64,000 bases of DNA from Bacteroidaceae bacterium (GCA_017427185.1 JAFRTJ010000004.1:1-64000); one strand, 5' to 3'. Shown: positions 1 to 9,732, numbered from the stretch's first letter. Translations and numbers: made by a program. Notes: generated by a model from the sequence alone, not told the origin.

Positions 1-2
1 CG

Positions 3-1223
3 CTTCTCCAAAAGGGTGACTATCCCTACATGAAAAGCCAGCAATACCAGCAATCGCTGGACTTCCAGCCAGACATCGTGCTCATCAAGCTGGGAACCAA
101 TGACACGAAACCCTGGAACTGGGAGCACAAGGCTGATTTCATGGAGGACTACAAGACGCTCATCGATTCCTATCGAGCCCTGAGTTCGAGGCCAAGAATC
201 ATTCTGCTCACTCCCCTGCGCTGTTTCCTGCCCGACAACGACCCAGGGATTTACAGCTGGCTAATAGCACAGGAGGTGAGGCCCATGGTGGAGGAAATGG
301 CCTACAAGGAGAAACTGGACATCATAAACATGCACAACGTGGTGGGTGACACGTGGGACACCGCTGTGATGCCCGACCGCGTGCATCCCTCAGCATTGGG
401 TGCTGGCAGCATGGCGCTGAAGATCTTCAAGCACCTGAATGTCAAGGAAGAGAGTGGGACGACGAGTGGCGAGGAACCTTTCTACAAGAAGGGAGCCTCG
501 ACCTTCAACTTTCACGGCTTCCAGGGGTTTGATTTCGAGAGTGACGGAGTGAAGTGCAAGGTGGTGGAGCCTTATGTGGTGGCTAAGGGGAAACCCTGGA
601 TATGGAGGGCACGCTTCTGGGGGCATGAACCGCAGACGGACATCGACCTGCTGGAGCGAGGCTATCATGTGGCTTACTGCGACGTGGCAGACCTCTTTGG
701 CTCACCAGAGGCGGTAAAGCGATGGAATGCCTTCTATCGCCACATGGCCAAGGCTGGATTCAGCCGCAAAATGGCTCTCGAGGGCATGAGCCGCGGAGGA
801 CTCATCATCTACAACTGGGCAGCCAAGAATCCAGGAAAGGTGGCTTGCATCTATGCGGATGCGCCCGTGATGGACATCACTCAATGGCCCATGGCCCTCG
901 AAGGCGACAAGGAAAACACTCAACGGATGATGAAGGCCTACGGATTCCAGAACGAGGAGGAGGCCAGGGCGTGGAAGGGAAATCCCAAGGACCATGCACG
1001 CAAGATGGCTCGCGCTGGCATCCCCATTCTCCACGTGGTGGGCGATATGGACGAAGATGTGCGCTATCAGTACAACACCAGAGTCTTCGAGGAGAAAATG
1101 AAGGAACTGGGAGCTCCCATCAAGGTGATTCACAAGCCCTCGATAGGCCATCACCCCCACTCGCTGAGCAACCCCCAGCCCATCGTCGACTTCATCCTGC
1201 AAGCCATGAATCAGGACAATTAG
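3..1223 (+). CDS. SGNH-hydrolase / alpha-beta hydrolase fusion esterase (5' truncated by window edge)
   Basis: The reading frame is open from base 3, so the gene begins before the window; the ATG at 30 is only an internal methionine. The first ~120 visible residues are the C-terminal half of an SGNH/GDSL hydrolase, with the block III motif GTND and the block V Asp-His motif DRVHPSALG. The rest, from about residue 160 of the visible part, is an alpha/beta hydrolase with nucleophile elbow GMSRGG, an acid region VGDMDEDV and a catalytic-His candidate in GHHPHSL. Two esterase folds in one chain suggest a carbohydrate deacetylase/esterase that strips ester groups from plant polysaccharide, which fits the rhamnosidases downstream. 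The substrate is inferred only. The signal peptide, if any, lies outside the window. Confidence 0.8.
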   Translation, partial: LLQKGDYPYMKSQQYQQSLDFQPDIVLIKLGTNDTKPWNWEHKADFMEDYKTLIDSYRALSSRPRIILLTPLRCFLPDNDPGIYSWLIAQEVRPMVEEMAYKEKLDIINMHNVVGDTWDTAVMPDRVHPSALGAGSMALKIFKHLNVKEESGTTSGEEPFYKKGASTFNFHGFQGFDFESDGVKCKVVEPYVVAKGKPWIWRARFWGHEPQTDIDLLERGYHVAYCDVADLFGSPEAVKRWNAFYRHMAKAGFSRKMALEGMSRGGLIIYNWAAKNPGKVACIYADAPVMDITQWPMALEGDKENTQRMMKAYGFQNEEEARAWKGNPKDHARKMARAGIPILHVVGDMDEDVRYQYNTRVFEEKMKELGAPIKVIHKPSIGHHPHSLSNPQPIVDFILQAMNQDN

Positions 1224-1338
1224 CAAAAGAACAGGAACATGTATAAGCCAAAACGCCTCTGAAGCAGATATTCCTATGAGGTACTTTGTCTTTCTCCCTT
1301 TATCGTCAATGAAGTGTCACACGTGAGTTTTGAAGATT

Positions 1339-1392
1339 CAACGTGTTAACTTTGCAAAGTCAACGTGTTGAGATCGCAAAGTCAACGTGTTG
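1339..1392. repeat. 22-bp-period decamer array 1 (3 units)
   Basis: Three decamers sit at 1339 (CAACGTGTTA, one mismatch), 1361 and 1383 (both CAACGTGTTG). The period is exactly 22 bp and the 12-bp spacers differ but end in gcaaagt. The array lies between the fusion esterase and the DUF6377 gene. It belongs to a family of seven such arrays in the window. Confidence 0.9.
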
Positions 1393-1473
1393 TCTTTCTT
1401 GTCCTCACCAGTAAGGTAACAGCAAGGTTAGCAATCAAACGCAGAAAAACTTGCTGAAACAAAAAAAAGACAG

Positions 1474-1481
1474 TATATTTG
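1474..1481 (+). promoter_or_regulatory. Bacteroidetes -7 promoter box, predicted leaderless
   Basis: TATATTTG fits the TAnnTTTG -7 consensus, with a TTG at 1451 at about the -33 position. Only 4 nt separate the box from the GTG start at 1486, so the transcript should begin at or next to the start codon. Confidence 0.6.
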
Positions 1482-1485
1482 CATT

Positions 1486-3150
1486 GTGAAACATCAATTT
1501 AAGACTTTTTTCACACTACTCGTTTGCCTGTTATATACCGTTAGCTGCCATCAGGCAGATAACGAGATACTATCGTACCGATTCAACGGGGTGAGCAACA
1601 AACAGCTTCAAAAACAGCTCGACTACCTGATTACCCACCGTGGCGTACAACAGCAGGAACGACTTGCGCGCGAAGAATATTTTAAGGTACGTATGCGAAA
1701 CAGTCCTTCGCTGCGCTTAAAGGGATTGTATGTCGATTCGCTTTACCATCTCTATATGCTGCACAACCCAGACTCTGCGCTTTACTACGAGGAAATGTGT
1801 CTAGACATAGCCCAGGAGTTGCACGATACGACATGGATAATATCATGTATGCTGGGGCAATATAAGACGTACTCTAACATTACCAGATTCTACGAAGCAG
1901 ACGACGTGCACCATGCTATCAACAAACTGCCGATAAACGATTCCCTCAATATATGTCGCTGCGTAGAGGCCTACCATCGTTCTTACCTTGAAGGTATCAT
2001 GTGCGCGGGATTGCCGCTGCAAGACTCTTTGTTCACAATAAGCCAAAAGCAATATTTGCGAGAGGCAGAAAAAATAATAAGGCCCCAGCATCCGTTATAT
2101 TACAGCACCTTGGCATTGAACGCACGATTTACTGATTATCAGCGGATTGACGAAGTTCAGAGGCACTTGGAAACAAGTCAAGGAGAGACTCACGAGGATG
2201 CCATAGAGTATCGCATGGCCGCTCTGTACTATCAGTCCCAGGCAAAGAAAGAAGAGGCTTTCCGATGCAATCTGATAAGTGCACTTATCGACACAAGGCT
2301 TGGCTGCTACTACCATGCAGGGGGAATCCTTGGACTCATAGAATATATGCGCGAGACAGGAGATATTCGCCACGCATATCTTTACTACGACTATGTTCAA
2401 GCTTGTGCCAACGAATACGGTAGTCCGAATTATCTCTACCAGCTCAACTACTCGTTCGATAACGTACGTGCCTCGTTTATGAATTACATAGAAAAAGCGC
2501 ACCATCGCACACGCATCTATTTAGGAATTAGTGTTTTATTCGCTTTAGCTATACTTTGGGTATGCTATGTTGTATACCGCCAAAGGGAGCACCTACGCCA
2601 TATTCGTTGGGAACTTCTTAGGAAAAATGAGGAATTGGAGAGCTTATTAGAGAAACTGCGCGAGAGAAACGTTGACCTGCAGGAGTCCAACACGGCCAAG
2701 GAGGAATACATCGCTCTGGCATTCGGCATCTGTAGCGACTACATCGACAAGCAGGAGAAGTTCCGGTCTACCATAAACAATCGCATCGTAACGAAAAAGT
2801 TTGCCGAAGCTCGTGAGATGTTGGATACCACCACGCTGGCAAAAGACGAATTACGAAACTTCTTTCGTCGTTTCGATGAGGTTTTCCTGCTCATATATCC
2901 AAATTTCATCAACCAGCTGAATGACTTACTGCGCCCTGAAGGTCGCATCGTCCCACCGAAATCTAAGCTGATGAATACTGAACTGCGCATTTGTGCCCTC
3001 ATTCGATTGGGTATTAAGGACAGCAAGCGTATAGCTGAATTTTTGCATTGCTCGCCACAAACTGTCTACAATAACCGACAACACATCCGATCCTCAGCAG
3101 CTCTTCCTGCACAGGAATTCATGCGGGCTTTCGAGAATTTGGGACGCTAA
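1486..3150 (+). CDS. DUF6377-type membrane-anchored HTH regulator
   Basis: This 554-aa protein has an N-terminal hydrophobic signal ending in a lipobox-like LYTVSC (about residues 16-21). A TPR-like helical region covers roughly residues 30-340, and one membrane helix lies near 344-365. A coiled-coil stretch follows (about 370-405), then a C-terminal DNA-binding part with a helix-turn-helix around KDSKRIAEFLHCSPQTVYN. This layout is typical of DUF6377 regulators in Bacteroidales, which are usually coupled to polysaccharide or surface-protein loci. The GTG start is chosen because it precedes the signal sequence. Two broken copies of its 3' end occur at 9787 and 17866, upstream of the GLUG gene and its relic. 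It probably senses in the periplasm and regulates the adjacent fasciclin gene; that target is inferred. Confidence 0.8.
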   Translation: MKHQFKTFFTLLVCLLYTVSCHQADNEILSYRFNGVSNKQLQKQLDYLITHRGVQQQERLAREEYFKVRMRNSPSLRLKGLYVDSLYHLYMLHNPDSALYYEEMCLDIAQELHDTTWIISCMLGQYKTYSNITRFYEADDVHHAINKLPINDSLNICRCVEAYHRSYLEGIMCAGLPLQDSLFTISQKQYLREAEKIIRPQHPLYYSTLALNARFTDYQRIDEVQRHLETSQGETHEDAIEYRMAALYYQSQAKKEEAFRCNLISALIDTRLGCYYHAGGILGLIEYMRETGDIRHAYLYYDYVQACANEYGSPNYLYQLNYSFDNVRASFMNYIEKAHHRTRIYLGISVLFALAILWVCYVVYRQREHLRHIRWELLRKNEELESLLEKLRERNVDLQESNTAKEEYIALAFGICSDYIDKQEKFRSTINNRIVTKKFAEAREMLDTTTLAKDELRNFFRRFDEVFLLIYPNFINQLNDLLRPEGRIVPPKSKLMNTELRICALIRLGIKDSKRIAEFLHCSPQTVYNNRQHIRSSAALPAQEFMRAFENLGR

Positions 3151-3330
3151 AGGAGGGGATATCTATAGTTTAGAAAGCCATAGAAAAGAAGATAAGATTT
3201 ACCGATTTTATCGAAACAAACAAACACAAAGAACTGATTCCTTGCATTTTAGCTTTTAAAATGATTTACGGATTTTCAAAAACTCTTGCATCGGTCGTGA
3301 AAAGTGTCGACCTTTGTAAGCGAAAACATG
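3085..3330 (+). repeat. Segmental repeat copy A: DUF6377 3' end plus downstream leader
   Basis: The last ~20 codons of the DUF6377 gene and ~180 bp of the following non-coding leader recur, clearly recognisable, at about 9787-10010 and 17866-18170. Shared landmarks include the tail encoding FENLGR-stop, a gattt(a)c(c/t)gattt stretch and the atgatttacggattttcaaaa(g)ctcttg segment. The leader ends upstream of the next gene in every case, so it probably carries a promoter or regulator target. Confidence 0.8.
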
Positions 3331-3373
3331 ATGTGAAAACATTCTAAAACATCAAAGCATTTGTGAACTTGTT

Positions 3374-5491
3374 ATGAAGAAGAGCATTATATGTTTGATG
3401 ACTGCTTTATTGATAGCAGCTTGTACGGAAGAAGTGGATACGTCTGCCCGCTATGTATTCCACGAAGATACCGCTATCGATTATATGAACAAGCTTCCTG
3501 ACTCCTACAGTACATACGTAGACCTACTCTTTAAGGTACCAGTAAGCAAAATCAGTCATACGACCGTGGGGCAGCTACTTACAGCTCGCGGTCATTATAC
3601 CGTCTTCGCACCTACTAACGAGGCTATTCAGCAATATCTCGATACACTTGCTGCCACACAAGAGTTTCTTACGGCTCCTTCCTGGGATGCATTTACCGAT
3701 AGCGTAAAGCTGGATAGTATACGCAAGGTAATCGTGCAGAACAGTATTATCGACAGCGGTGATTTAGGTATGCCTTACGAGGTGTCAGATTTCCCCATCA
3801 TTAACGGGGCCGAGCTGACAGACCCGACTCTAAACGACCATCGCATTTCGATATATTACAGCGACGAGAATGCTGACAGCTTGTGGGTGAATAAAGATTG
3901 TCCGATAAGTGTGAAGAACCGCGATATCAGGGTAATGAATGGCATGATTCATCAAATGGAGAAGGTAATCGCTCCGAAAGACATTACTGCAGATATCTAT
4001 ATTCAGGATGTTATCGACCGTCAAACGGAAGGTTTTCTGGTAATGGCAAGGGCAATCCAAGCCTGCGGTCTCATGGATACTCTCCGTACATTCCGCGATG
4101 ACGAATATGAACTGAAGTACCAACAAGGTCTGATTGGGGATCTCGATTGCAACTCAGCAGGAATGGGTAACTTTATCGCCTTTTCGCCTGAGCATCGTAA
4201 AGTGGGTTTCACGATTTTTGCAGAGACAGATGATTTCTGGCGCGAACAGGGGTTGAATCCTACCTCTCCCGACCTTCTTCAGGAATTGCAGCAATGGATT
4301 GAGAGTCAACATCTATATTCCGATTCCGATGCGTTTACGACAGACGACAATTATACGAATGAGCATAACCTGCTGAACCAATGGATTACTTACCATATCT
4401 TACCCATGCGTCTTGTATCAGACAAATTAGTAATCCATCATTCGGAAATAGGCTATAATATAAGGTTAAAAGGGGTTCTTGGGAATCCCGTGACCGAGTA
4501 TTATCCCTGCTATGGAAAACGTCGTCTGCTTAAACTTTACGAAAGCAAAAAAAGCGATGGAGTCCGGCTCAATCGTTTCGCGAAGTTCGATAATGGCAGA
4601 CGAGGAAATGGTGACGAGATAGACTGCGAACCCGACAAGGAAGGCATCCGCATTAACCGCGACAGTCCGATGGCAGAAATCAGCGGAATCGTGAATGCTT
4701 GCATTTATCCTATAAATGAGCCTCTTGCGTATACCGATGAGGTACGCGACAACTTAAAAAAGGAACGTATACGTTTTGACTTTATGGCCTGTTTTCCAGA
4801 GGCTATGACAAACGACATCCGAAAGAAAGACCTGTCTCACTCCAACGTGGATAATAGTCAGTTCGCTTATATACCTCCACGTTCCGTTTATCCATATTTC
4901 GAGAATCTTTGGTTGAGCGACCAAAGTAATTTCCGCTATACAAACTTCTATGGAGTTGGCGGTTGCCCACATCTATATGGCGATGAAGTCCTCTGTACGG
5001 GACGTTACGAGGTTACCTTGAAATTGCACCCTGTCCCACGCTCGGGCATCTATGAGTTGCGCTTCGGATATTGGGCTGATGGGGGACGAGGCATTGCACA
5101 AGTCTATTTTGGTGATAATGTGGATCACATGGCACCCACTGGCATTCCCATTAATTTTGCTATTGATGGTAACAATCGTATCTCAGGATGGGAGGAAGAT
5201 ACGGAAGATGACGAATATAATGCGGAAATAGATAAACGTATGCGTCACAATGGCTTTATGAAAGAGGGTAAAAGTATATGTCCTTTAGGAGATGTATCGC
5301 AGTCTGGACGTTATGATACCCATACTCTACGTCGAATACTTGTCCGCCAATATATTGATGCTGAAAAAGACTATTATCTTCGCATTAAGTCTGTCCTCGA
5401 TACAGAAACAAAGTGTTTTATGTTTGACTTCTTTGAATTTTGCCCTAAAGAAGTTTATGACAATCCCAATGAGCCTGAAGATATCTGGTAG
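3374..5491 (+). CDS. Fasciclin (FAS1) domain lipoprotein
   Basis: This 705-aa protein starts with a lipoprotein signal (LIAAC lipobox, Cys near residue 16). Residues ~30-195 form a FAS1 domain: the pattern TVGQLLTARGHYTVFAPTNE is characteristic, and the domain closes with NGMIHQMEKVIAP. A second FAS1-like region follows at about 205-385. The C-terminal ~300 residues look like a beta-rich ligand-binding or adhesion module that I do not recognise. Such proteins are common in Bacteroidales polysaccharide loci as surface adhesion or binding lipoproteins. It follows the DUF6377 regulator by 223 bp and that leader is the duplicated segment, which suggests a regulator-target pair. No enzymatic motif is visible. 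Confidence 0.8.
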   Translation: MKKSIICLMTALLIAACTEEVDTSARYVFHEDTAIDYMNKLPDSYSTYVDLLFKVPVSKISHTTVGQLLTARGHYTVFAPTNEAIQQYLDTLAATQEFLTAPSWDAFTDSVKLDSIRKVIVQNSIIDSGDLGMPYEVSDFPIINGAELTDPTLNDHRISIYYSDENADSLWVNKDCPISVKNRDIRVMNGMIHQMEKVIAPKDITADIYIQDVIDRQTEGFLVMARAIQACGLMDTLRTFRDDEYELKYQQGLIGDLDCNSAGMGNFIAFSPEHRKVGFTIFAETDDFWREQGLNPTSPDLLQELQQWIESQHLYSDSDAFTTDDNYTNEHNLLNQWITYHILPMRLVSDKLVIHHSEIGYNIRLKGVLGNPVTEYYPCYGKRRLLKLYESKKSDGVRLNRFAKFDNGRRGNGDEIDCEPDKEGIRINRDSPMAEISGIVNACIYPINEPLAYTDEVRDNLKKERIRFDFMACFPEAMTNDIRKKDLSHSNVDNSQFAYIPPRSVYPYFENLWLSDQSNFRYTNFYGVGGCPHLYGDEVLCTGRYEVTLKLHPVPRSGIYELRFGYWADGGRGIAQVYFGDNVDHMAPTGIPINFAIDGNNRISGWEEDTEDDEYNAEIDKRMRHNGFMKEGKSICPLGDVSQSGRYDTHTLRRILVRQYIDAEKDYYLRIKSVLDTETKCFMFDFFEFCPKEVYDNPNEPEDIW

Positions 5492-5546
5492 TCTATTGTG
5501 ATTTGGCTTTGATAATCAAGAATATATCCCTAAAAACAAATACAAG

Positions 5547-5639
5547 ATGGTTAGACCAACTCTTTTTCTCCTTTTTGTGGTCTGGTCGATAATACTGCAA
5601 GCTCAGACCAGAAACCCTTATCCTAAGCTGCGAGGGTGA
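5547..5639 (+). other. Orphaned signal-peptide start of the beta-helix gene (frameshift)
   Basis: An ATG at 5547 opens a good signal peptide (MVRPTLFLLFVVWS..., cleavage near LQAQ) that runs into a TGA at 5637. The next frame continues as ...LSCEGDHEIVLAAS into the downstream beta-helix protein. Removing one base in the CCC run near 5615-5617 joins the two. This is either a real inactivating or phase-variable frameshift or a sequencing error. Confidence 0.7.
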
Positions 5640-5649
5640 CCACGAGATA

Positions 5650-6864
5650 GTGTTGGCAGCAAGCAACAGTAGTGACGGAGACAAGGCTGCAGCCGACTAC
5701 GTGTGCACGGGACACAACGATGAACGGACAATTCAAAAAGCTATTGATGAGCTAGGCGGCTACGGTGAATTGCGACTGCTGAGCGGAGTTTATCGCATAG
5801 ACTCGTTTACCCCTACCGAGGACGGCACTCCGGCCTACGCTATAGGACTGAGCGGACAGGGAAAGAGTCACAACGGAAAGGATTTTCCTGTGCGTATTAT
5901 GATAAGAGGTGTAGACTCCAGCTTCTTTGGATTTTCTACGGAACCGAAGAATGACAACTTCAACGGGGTTACTCTTGCTGTAAGTCAGGAATGTTACGAC
6001 TCATTAAACGAGAAGGCGGAATACTCGGTAATACGTTGCCTGACGTACCGCGACGTACACTTGGACTTCGAGGGAATAGCGATGAATCTGCCTGATAATC
6101 AGAAAGCTATCTGTTGTTTCGACGGTTCCAGATTCGAGTCCATCCGTATGAAGGACTGCTACTTTCAGGCAAGCAACAAGAACGAGTACAATAAAGATGC
6201 CGTTCCTCACATGGGTGTTCTGGGGTGCGTAGGAGTTAGGGGAGTTCAAGGCGCGAACAACAGTTTCAAGTTTGATCTCTTTCAAGTGGCTTGTTTGAGT
6301 TTCGGAGTAGGCTTCCAGGTAGGTGGCGAGCATTATTATGGTTGTTATCTAAGCAGTGTGTTCTGCACTTACGGCTTTACGTTCAACAGTTACCCAATGA
6401 CGAGCGGCGTATGGGTTCACCCAATTACTCTGGTGAACTGCTGCGACGAGGCTCCAGGGAACTATCCCTTCTTCGGCGACAATCCAGGGCACCAGCCAAT
6501 AGACATCATCAACTTCAACATGGAGCACTATTGCAACTACTTTGAGGCTGGCGGAGCTCATTATGCCGAAGAGAAGGTGCCAGGGCAGTGGACAGGTACC
6601 TTCGACTACAGCATCATGAGCCGCGGAGAAGACGGCTACGTGCTGACAAACAGCCCCAAGAAGAAATTTTGGGCAGCAGGACACGGCTTGAACCTCCGCA
6701 CGAAAGACAATACGCAGAAACAAATCTGCTCCAGCGAAGAACGTCGGACCTACGAACCGAACTTCTTACAGGTAATATACGATACTACACTGCAGAAACT
6801 CCTTATCTGCATAGACCCCGTCAACAAAAAATGGCAGGTAGTAGAAGGAGACGTGATAGAGTAG
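5650..6864 (+). CDS. Right-handed beta-helix (pectate-lyase-like) protein, 5' frameshifted
   Basis: As it stands the frame uses a GTG start at 5650 and encodes 404 aa without a signal peptide; the true start is probably the ATG at 5547 in another frame. The opening YVCTGHNDERTIQKAIDELG is the standard entry of pectin-lyase-fold proteins, followed by a GVYRI strand. Regularly spaced hydrophobic and asparagine-rich turns support a single-domain right-handed beta helix. I cannot assign a lyase or hydrolase family, and no clear catalytic set is seen. It sits 79 bp upstream of the GH78 rhamnosidase on the same strand, so a pectin or rhamnogalacturonan role is plausible. If the frameshift is real, the protein would not be exported. 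Confidence 0.65.
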   Translation: MLAASNSSDGDKAAADYVCTGHNDERTIQKAIDELGGYGELRLLSGVYRIDSFTPTEDGTPAYAIGLSGQGKSHNGKDFPVRIMIRGVDSSFFGFSTEPKNDNFNGVTLAVSQECYDSLNEKAEYSVIRCLTYRDVHLDFEGIAMNLPDNQKAICCFDGSRFESIRMKDCYFQASNKNEYNKDAVPHMGVLGCVGVRGVQGANNSFKFDLFQVACLSFGVGFQVGGEHYYGCYLSSVFCTYGFTFNSYPMTSGVWVHPITLVNCCDEAPGNYPFFGDNPGHQPIDIINFNMEHYCNYFEAGGAHYAEEKVPGQWTGTFDYSIMSRGEDGYVLTNSPKKKFWAAGHGLNLRTKDNTQKQICSSEERRTYEPNFLQVIYDTTLQKLLICIDPVNKKWQVVEGDVIE

Positions 6865-6943
6865 CCTTCCCAAGAGGAGGGGAGAAGAAATACTTCTGTT
6901 ATGAAGCCATGGATAGCTTTATAAACAATAACCCCACAAAATA

Positions 6944-9628
6944 ATGAAAACCACATTTCTGACGATCTGTACGTTCTTTTCCTTCGCCTTACTGGCGCAG
7001 CAAACAATAACGAGCGAGAATCTGCGTGTCTATGATCTACAGACGGACTACGAGACGAATCCTCTCGGAATGGACAACGTTCGACCCACTTTCAGCTGGA
7101 AGATCGAGGCTCAGGAGAAAGGCGTACGTCAAGTGGCTTACCGCCTGCTCGTTGCAAGCTCAGAGGAACTATTGGAGAAGAACGAAGGGGATGTTTGGGA
7201 CTCGGGAGTAAAAGAATCACGAGAGAGCACAGGCATCACCTTCGAAGGAGTAGAACTGAAAAGCTTTGCCCGCTACTACTGGAAAGTAAAGGTAACGACA
7301 AATCAACGAGTAGACACAAAATGGTCGGAAACGGCCTTTTTTGAGATGGGCCCAATAAGACAGGGGGATTGGCTGGCTGGATGGATTAACTATACTGGCG
7401 GGCTGCCTGGAAGAGTGCTTTACTACAAGACGACTATCGAACCTGGACAAAAGGTAAAGATGGGACGCATCTATGTATCCGGACTGGGTTACAGCGAGTT
7501 GGAGATAAACCATCAGAAAGTAGGCGACCACGTATTAGATCCAGCTCAAAGTTCATACAGCAAACGCTGCTATTACGTTTCTTACGATGTGACGGAAATG
7601 CTGAAACCTGAAGCGAACACTGTAGTAATAACGACAGCTCCAGGATGGATGGGGATGTGCAAGCTCAGATTTCTGATGAGGGTACAACTCGAGGACGGAA
7701 ACTGGATCATCTACACTTCCGACAACATCCGGACACTTTGCGGAGAAAGAACTCTCTATAGTACCGTTTTCGACGGAGAGACTTATGATGCCCGAAACGA
7801 GAACAAGGAACTCTACGAGCCCTACAAACCACCCTTGCTGATGAATAAACAATGGGCTTTAGCCTGCAATGCGGATGAACCTACAGGAGTAATGACCTCT
7901 CAGCGAGTAGATCCTATTCGTGTAGTGGATTCCCTCAGCCCGACAACTCTGACGGCTCTGCCCAACGGAGACTACATAGTAGACGCTGGGCGGAACTTAG
8001 CTGGGTGGATGCGGATACGCGTAAAAGGCAAGGAGGGGCAGAAGATAACGATGCGCTATGCAGAAACCCTCCACGAGGACGGATCCATAAATCAGGACAA
8101 TCTGAGAAACGCCAAGGCAGAGGACATCTTCATTCTGAGCGGAAAGGGCATAGAGGAATGGGAACCTCGCTTTACCTACCACGGATTCCGCTACGTCCAA
8201 ATAAGCGGACTGACTTCTGCTCCAGCAGAGAGTGACCTCCAGGTACGTGTTGTTCGCTCTTCTGTTCCACAGACAGGAAGTTTCCATTGCTCTAACCAAC
8301 TGCTTAACGATATCCACCAGATGGTAGTGAACACCGAGTCTTCAAACCTGCACAGCGTTCCTACGGACTGTCCGCAAAGAGACGAACGTATGGGGTGGCT
8401 GAACGACCTCACTGTACGTATCGAACAGGCTATGTATAACTTCGATATGTCGCGCTTCTACCCTAAGTTCCTGCAGGACATTACCGATACGCAGGGCGAA
8501 GACGGAACGATTACCTGCGTAGCTCCCTTCCGTTTCGGAGCACGACCCGCTGACCCCGTTTGTGCCAGCTACCTGCTACTGGCCAATAAGTGCTATGAAT
8601 TCTACGGCAACAAAAACCTGATCCTTCAACACTTCTCCCATCTGAAAGCCTGGACAGACTACCTGCACAGCAGAACCAGGGACGGCATCGTAGATTACAG
8701 TTACTATGGAGACTGGTGCCCACCCAGGGAGTTCCTTGCAAGTCCGCTGTCAGGTGTGTCGCGCGATACACCTGGCCAACTCATTTCTACAGCTTATCTG
8801 TACCACTGTGAACGTGTTCTTGCTCAGATGGCTGGTGTGATAGGTCGTATGGAGGAAGTAGCTCGATACACGAAATTGGCTGAGGAGACGAGGGATGCCT
8901 TCAACCGCGCATACTGGAATGAGGAGAAGGGCGGATACGGTTCTAATAATCAGGCTTGCAACAGTATAGCGCTTTACATGGGGATGGCGAACGAGGAACA
9001 GGCTGGACGTGCAATAAAGAACCTCGTAGCTGATGTGGAAGCTCACGATTTCCATCTGACAACTGGCAACCTATGTACAAAGTATCTTTTGGAAGTGCTG
9101 AGTGACAGAGGATACCCAGAGGTAGCTTACCGTATTGCCACCCAGACGACTTATCCTAGTTGGGGATTCATGTTAAGCAAGGGAGCTACCACGCTATGGG
9201 AAAGGTGGGAATACCTGACGGGTGACGAGATGAATTCCCACAATCACCCTATGATGGGGTCTGTAGGTTCCTGGTTCTACAAGTACGTAGCAGGCATACG
9301 GAGCGATTTCAATCATCCTGCATTCAGTCAGTTCATCCTGCAACCTTATCCCTTCACCGAACTGGATAGTGCAGAAGGTGAACTGAAGACAGTAAAGGGC
9401 ACCATTCGCAGCTCTTGGAGGAAACAGAACGGGAAATTCATCCTTGCTATAGATATCCCTACCAATACGCAGGCTCTCGTTCACATTCCTACAAGTTCCG
9501 CAAAGAGCGTACGGGAAAGTGGTCGCAGTCTGAAAGGAAACGGACAGATTCATCTACAGGAAAGTAGCCCTACAGAAGTCATCTGCCTCGTTGGTTCTGG
9601 TCACTACGTATTTGAGTCGAAACTATGA
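6944..9628 (+). CDS. Alpha-L-rhamnosidase, GH78
   Basis: This 894-aa protein has a signal peptide (MKTTFLTICTFFSFALLAQ) and the GH78 layout. An N-terminal beta-sandwich opens with ENLRVYDL and contains NPLGMDNVRPTFSWK (about residues 24-120). A second sandwich follows near 130-330, and an (alpha/alpha)6 barrel begins near 440. The catalytic region has the hallmark DCPQRDERMGWLND, whose acidic residues carry out inverting hydrolysis. The barrel ends with the typical ATTLWERWEY and SHNHPMMGSVGSWFY motifs. It should remove terminal alpha-L-rhamnose from pectic side chains or glycosides in the periplasm or at the surface. The length is usual for the family. It stands between the beta-helix gene and repeat array 2. 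Confidence 0.93.
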   Translation: MKTTFLTICTFFSFALLAQQTITSENLRVYDLQTDYETNPLGMDNVRPTFSWKIEAQEKGVRQVAYRLLVASSEELLEKNEGDVWDSGVKESRESTGITFEGVELKSFARYYWKVKVTTNQRVDTKWSETAFFEMGPIRQGDWLAGWINYTGGLPGRVLYYKTTIEPGQKVKMGRIYVSGLGYSELEINHQKVGDHVLDPAQSSYSKRCYYVSYDVTEMLKPEANTVVITTAPGWMGMCKLRFLMRVQLEDGNWIIYTSDNIRTLCGERTLYSTVFDGETYDARNENKELYEPYKPPLLMNKQWALACNADEPTGVMTSQRVDPIRVVDSLSPTTLTALPNGDYIVDAGRNLAGWMRIRVKGKEGQKITMRYAETLHEDGSINQDNLRNAKAEDIFILSGKGIEEWEPRFTYHGFRYVQISGLTSAPAESDLQVRVVRSSVPQTGSFHCSNQLLNDIHQMVVNTESSNLHSVPTDCPQRDERMGWLNDLTVRIEQAMYNFDMSRFYPKFLQDITDTQGEDGTITCVAPFRFGARPADPVCASYLLLANKCYEFYGNKNLILQHFSHLKAWTDYLHSRTRDGIVDYSYYGDWCPPREFLASPLSGVSRDTPGQLISTAYLYHCERVLAQMAGVIGRMEEVARYTKLAEETRDAFNRAYWNEEKGGYGSNNQACNSIALYMGMANEEQAGRAIKNLVADVEAHDFHLTTGNLCTKYLLEVLSDRGYPEVAYRIATQTTYPSWGFMLSKGATTLWERWEYLTGDEMNSHNHPMMGSVGSWFYKYVAGIRSDFNHPAFSQFILQPYPFTELDSAEGELKTVKGTIRSSWRKQNGKFILAIDIPTNTQALVHIPTSSAKSVRESGRSLKGNGQIHLQESSPTEVICLVGSGHYVFESKL

Positions 9629-9679
9629 TCGGCTCTGCAGTCCCCTGTTGTACCGCAAAAAGTTGCAAAGCTACACCAT

Positions 9680-9694
9680 CCCCCCCCCCCCCCC
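9680..9694. repeat. Poly-C homopolymer tract (15 C)
   Basis: A run of 15 C residues lies about 52 bp after the GH78 stop codon and 39 bp before decamer array 2. It is not in a reading frame, so slippage would not alter a protein directly, but the tract is unusual for this sequence. Confidence 0.85.
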
Positions 9695-9732
9695 GTTTTC
9701 ATGCTGTTGTGGATACGTTATAAGGCCCATTT

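Noticed and set aside
8810-8819. gaacgtgttc in the GH78 gene
   Set aside because: Two mismatches, single copy, coding; chance match.
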